Source of the DNA: Pogonophryne albipinna
Lineage: Eukaryota; Chordata; Actinopteri; Perciformes; Artedidraconidae
Direction: 5' to 3'
Assembly (NCBI GenBank): GCA_028583405.1
Contig: CM053247.1
Coordinates: 8,083,446-8,147,445, forward strand
Length of the DNA stretch: 64,000 nucleotides
Shown here: piece by piece, positions 63,500 through 64,000 of the stretch
Layout of the letters: every line of letters starts with the position of its first letter
Position numbering within the stretch: the first letter of the stretch is position 1
Translations under genes and position numbers: made by a program
Notes under the pieces: generated by a model
Told to the model about the DNA's origin: nothing
The model's database searches: none
What the model saw: only the letters and a program-made list of their open reading frames with translations

Positions 63500-63960
63500 G
63501 AAAAGACTAGAGATGTCTCGCCGGTAGTCGCCTCGGGAAAAGAGGGAAAGAGCAGCGGGGAAAGAGGGCGGTCACAGCGGGCAGACAGTGCTCGGTGCCC
63601 CGCCGTGTGCCAGCCTCGAAGCCCGGTAGGATTTGGGAGTCCCGGGCCGGTGAGGGAGGGAAGGAGGGGGGCGGCAGAAAAGGGACAAAAAGAAACCTCT
63701 TTCTGGCGTGCCAACCCCGTATTCAACTCCTCTTAAAACACGCACATCGTCCGAGTTACAGGGGCACCAAAATAGTCGTGGGGATAAAATATTTAGCGCC
63801 TCTTTCCGCGATGTGGTGTCCGTTTTTAGACCGAGTTCCCTTCCTCCTGCTCCGGACGAATGGCAGCCACTGAGTCGGGACACGCGTTGTGGGTTCCCCC
63901 CTCTCTCCAAAATGTCGCTTATGCAAATAAATTATTAATTCAATCTCCAAATAATGGGAT
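63500..63960 (-). promoter_or_regulatory. CpG-rich segment, candidate nacc1 promoter / 5' non-coding exon
   Basis: This is the only sustained CpG- and GC-rich stretch upstream of nacc1 (for example CCCGGGCCGGTGAGGG, GCCGTGTGCCAGCCTCGAAG). It lies about 14 kb before the exon with the start codon, whose own 5' acceptor requires an upstream exon. No TATA box is evident on the - strand at a defined spacing. The transcription start and first-exon donor cannot be fixed from sequence alone. Confidence 0.4.
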
Positions 63961-64000
63961 TTTAGGGAAGCCACTTGAACATTTACGCGTGGTATTTATT

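Overview
This window is vertebrate, very probably teleost fish, genomic DNA. It holds two intron-containing protein genes, long CA/GT microsatellites, several large minisatellites, and many hAT-type and TTAA-type (piggyBac-like) short elements. Retroposon tails and a BED-finger transposase relic of kinds common in fish are also present. There are no bacterial-type operons, CRISPR arrays or rRNA genes. The genes are the last two exons of a syntaxin-6/10 family SNARE gene on the + strand (141-801) and a complete nacc1 coding region on the - strand (seven coding exons, 49,492 down to 25,283). They converge tail to tail, as STX10 and NACC1 do in human 19p13, so stx10 is the best name for the syntaxin.

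Layout: 1-801 is the stx10-like 3' end. 802-3,600 is its 3' UTR or downstream DNA with an 18-bp-arm hairpin and a hAT element with a perfect target duplication. 3,607-12,635 is a 9-kb array of about 158 copies of a 57-bp minisatellite. 12,706-13,240 is a 3' piece of an L2-like LINE. 13,881-14,384 is a 72-bp minisatellite. 14.5-25.3 kb is the probable long 3' UTR of nacc1, rich in CA/GT runs and carrying two inverted CTCF-like cores. 25.3-49.5 kb holds the nacc1 coding exons, with introns invaded by transposons and by four more arrays of the same 57-bp repeat. A 3.4-kb 34-bp-unit VNTR directly abuts the BTB-exon splice acceptor. 49.5-63.5 kb is probably the first nacc1 intron, with many hAT elements (some nested) and 15-bp and 37-bp arrays. 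63.5-63.95 kb is CpG-rich and is the candidate nacc1 promoter.

Main reading: most of the apparent long reading frames are repeats, not genes. The 57-bp unit is a multiple of three and lacks stops in frames on both strands, so it gives false proteins with a 19-residue period. Its sequence matches the 5' end of a TTAA-flanked MITE preserved at 37,682-38,245, which suggests that the dispersed arrays were born inside copies of that MITE. These arrays lie in both orientations inside nacc1, close to splice sites, and flank exons as inverted repeats. The best candidates for new biology are therefore the MITE-born minisatellites, the splice-acceptor-derived AG-poor VNTR, the duplicated exon-7 acceptor, and the possible dsRNA and circular-RNA consequences.
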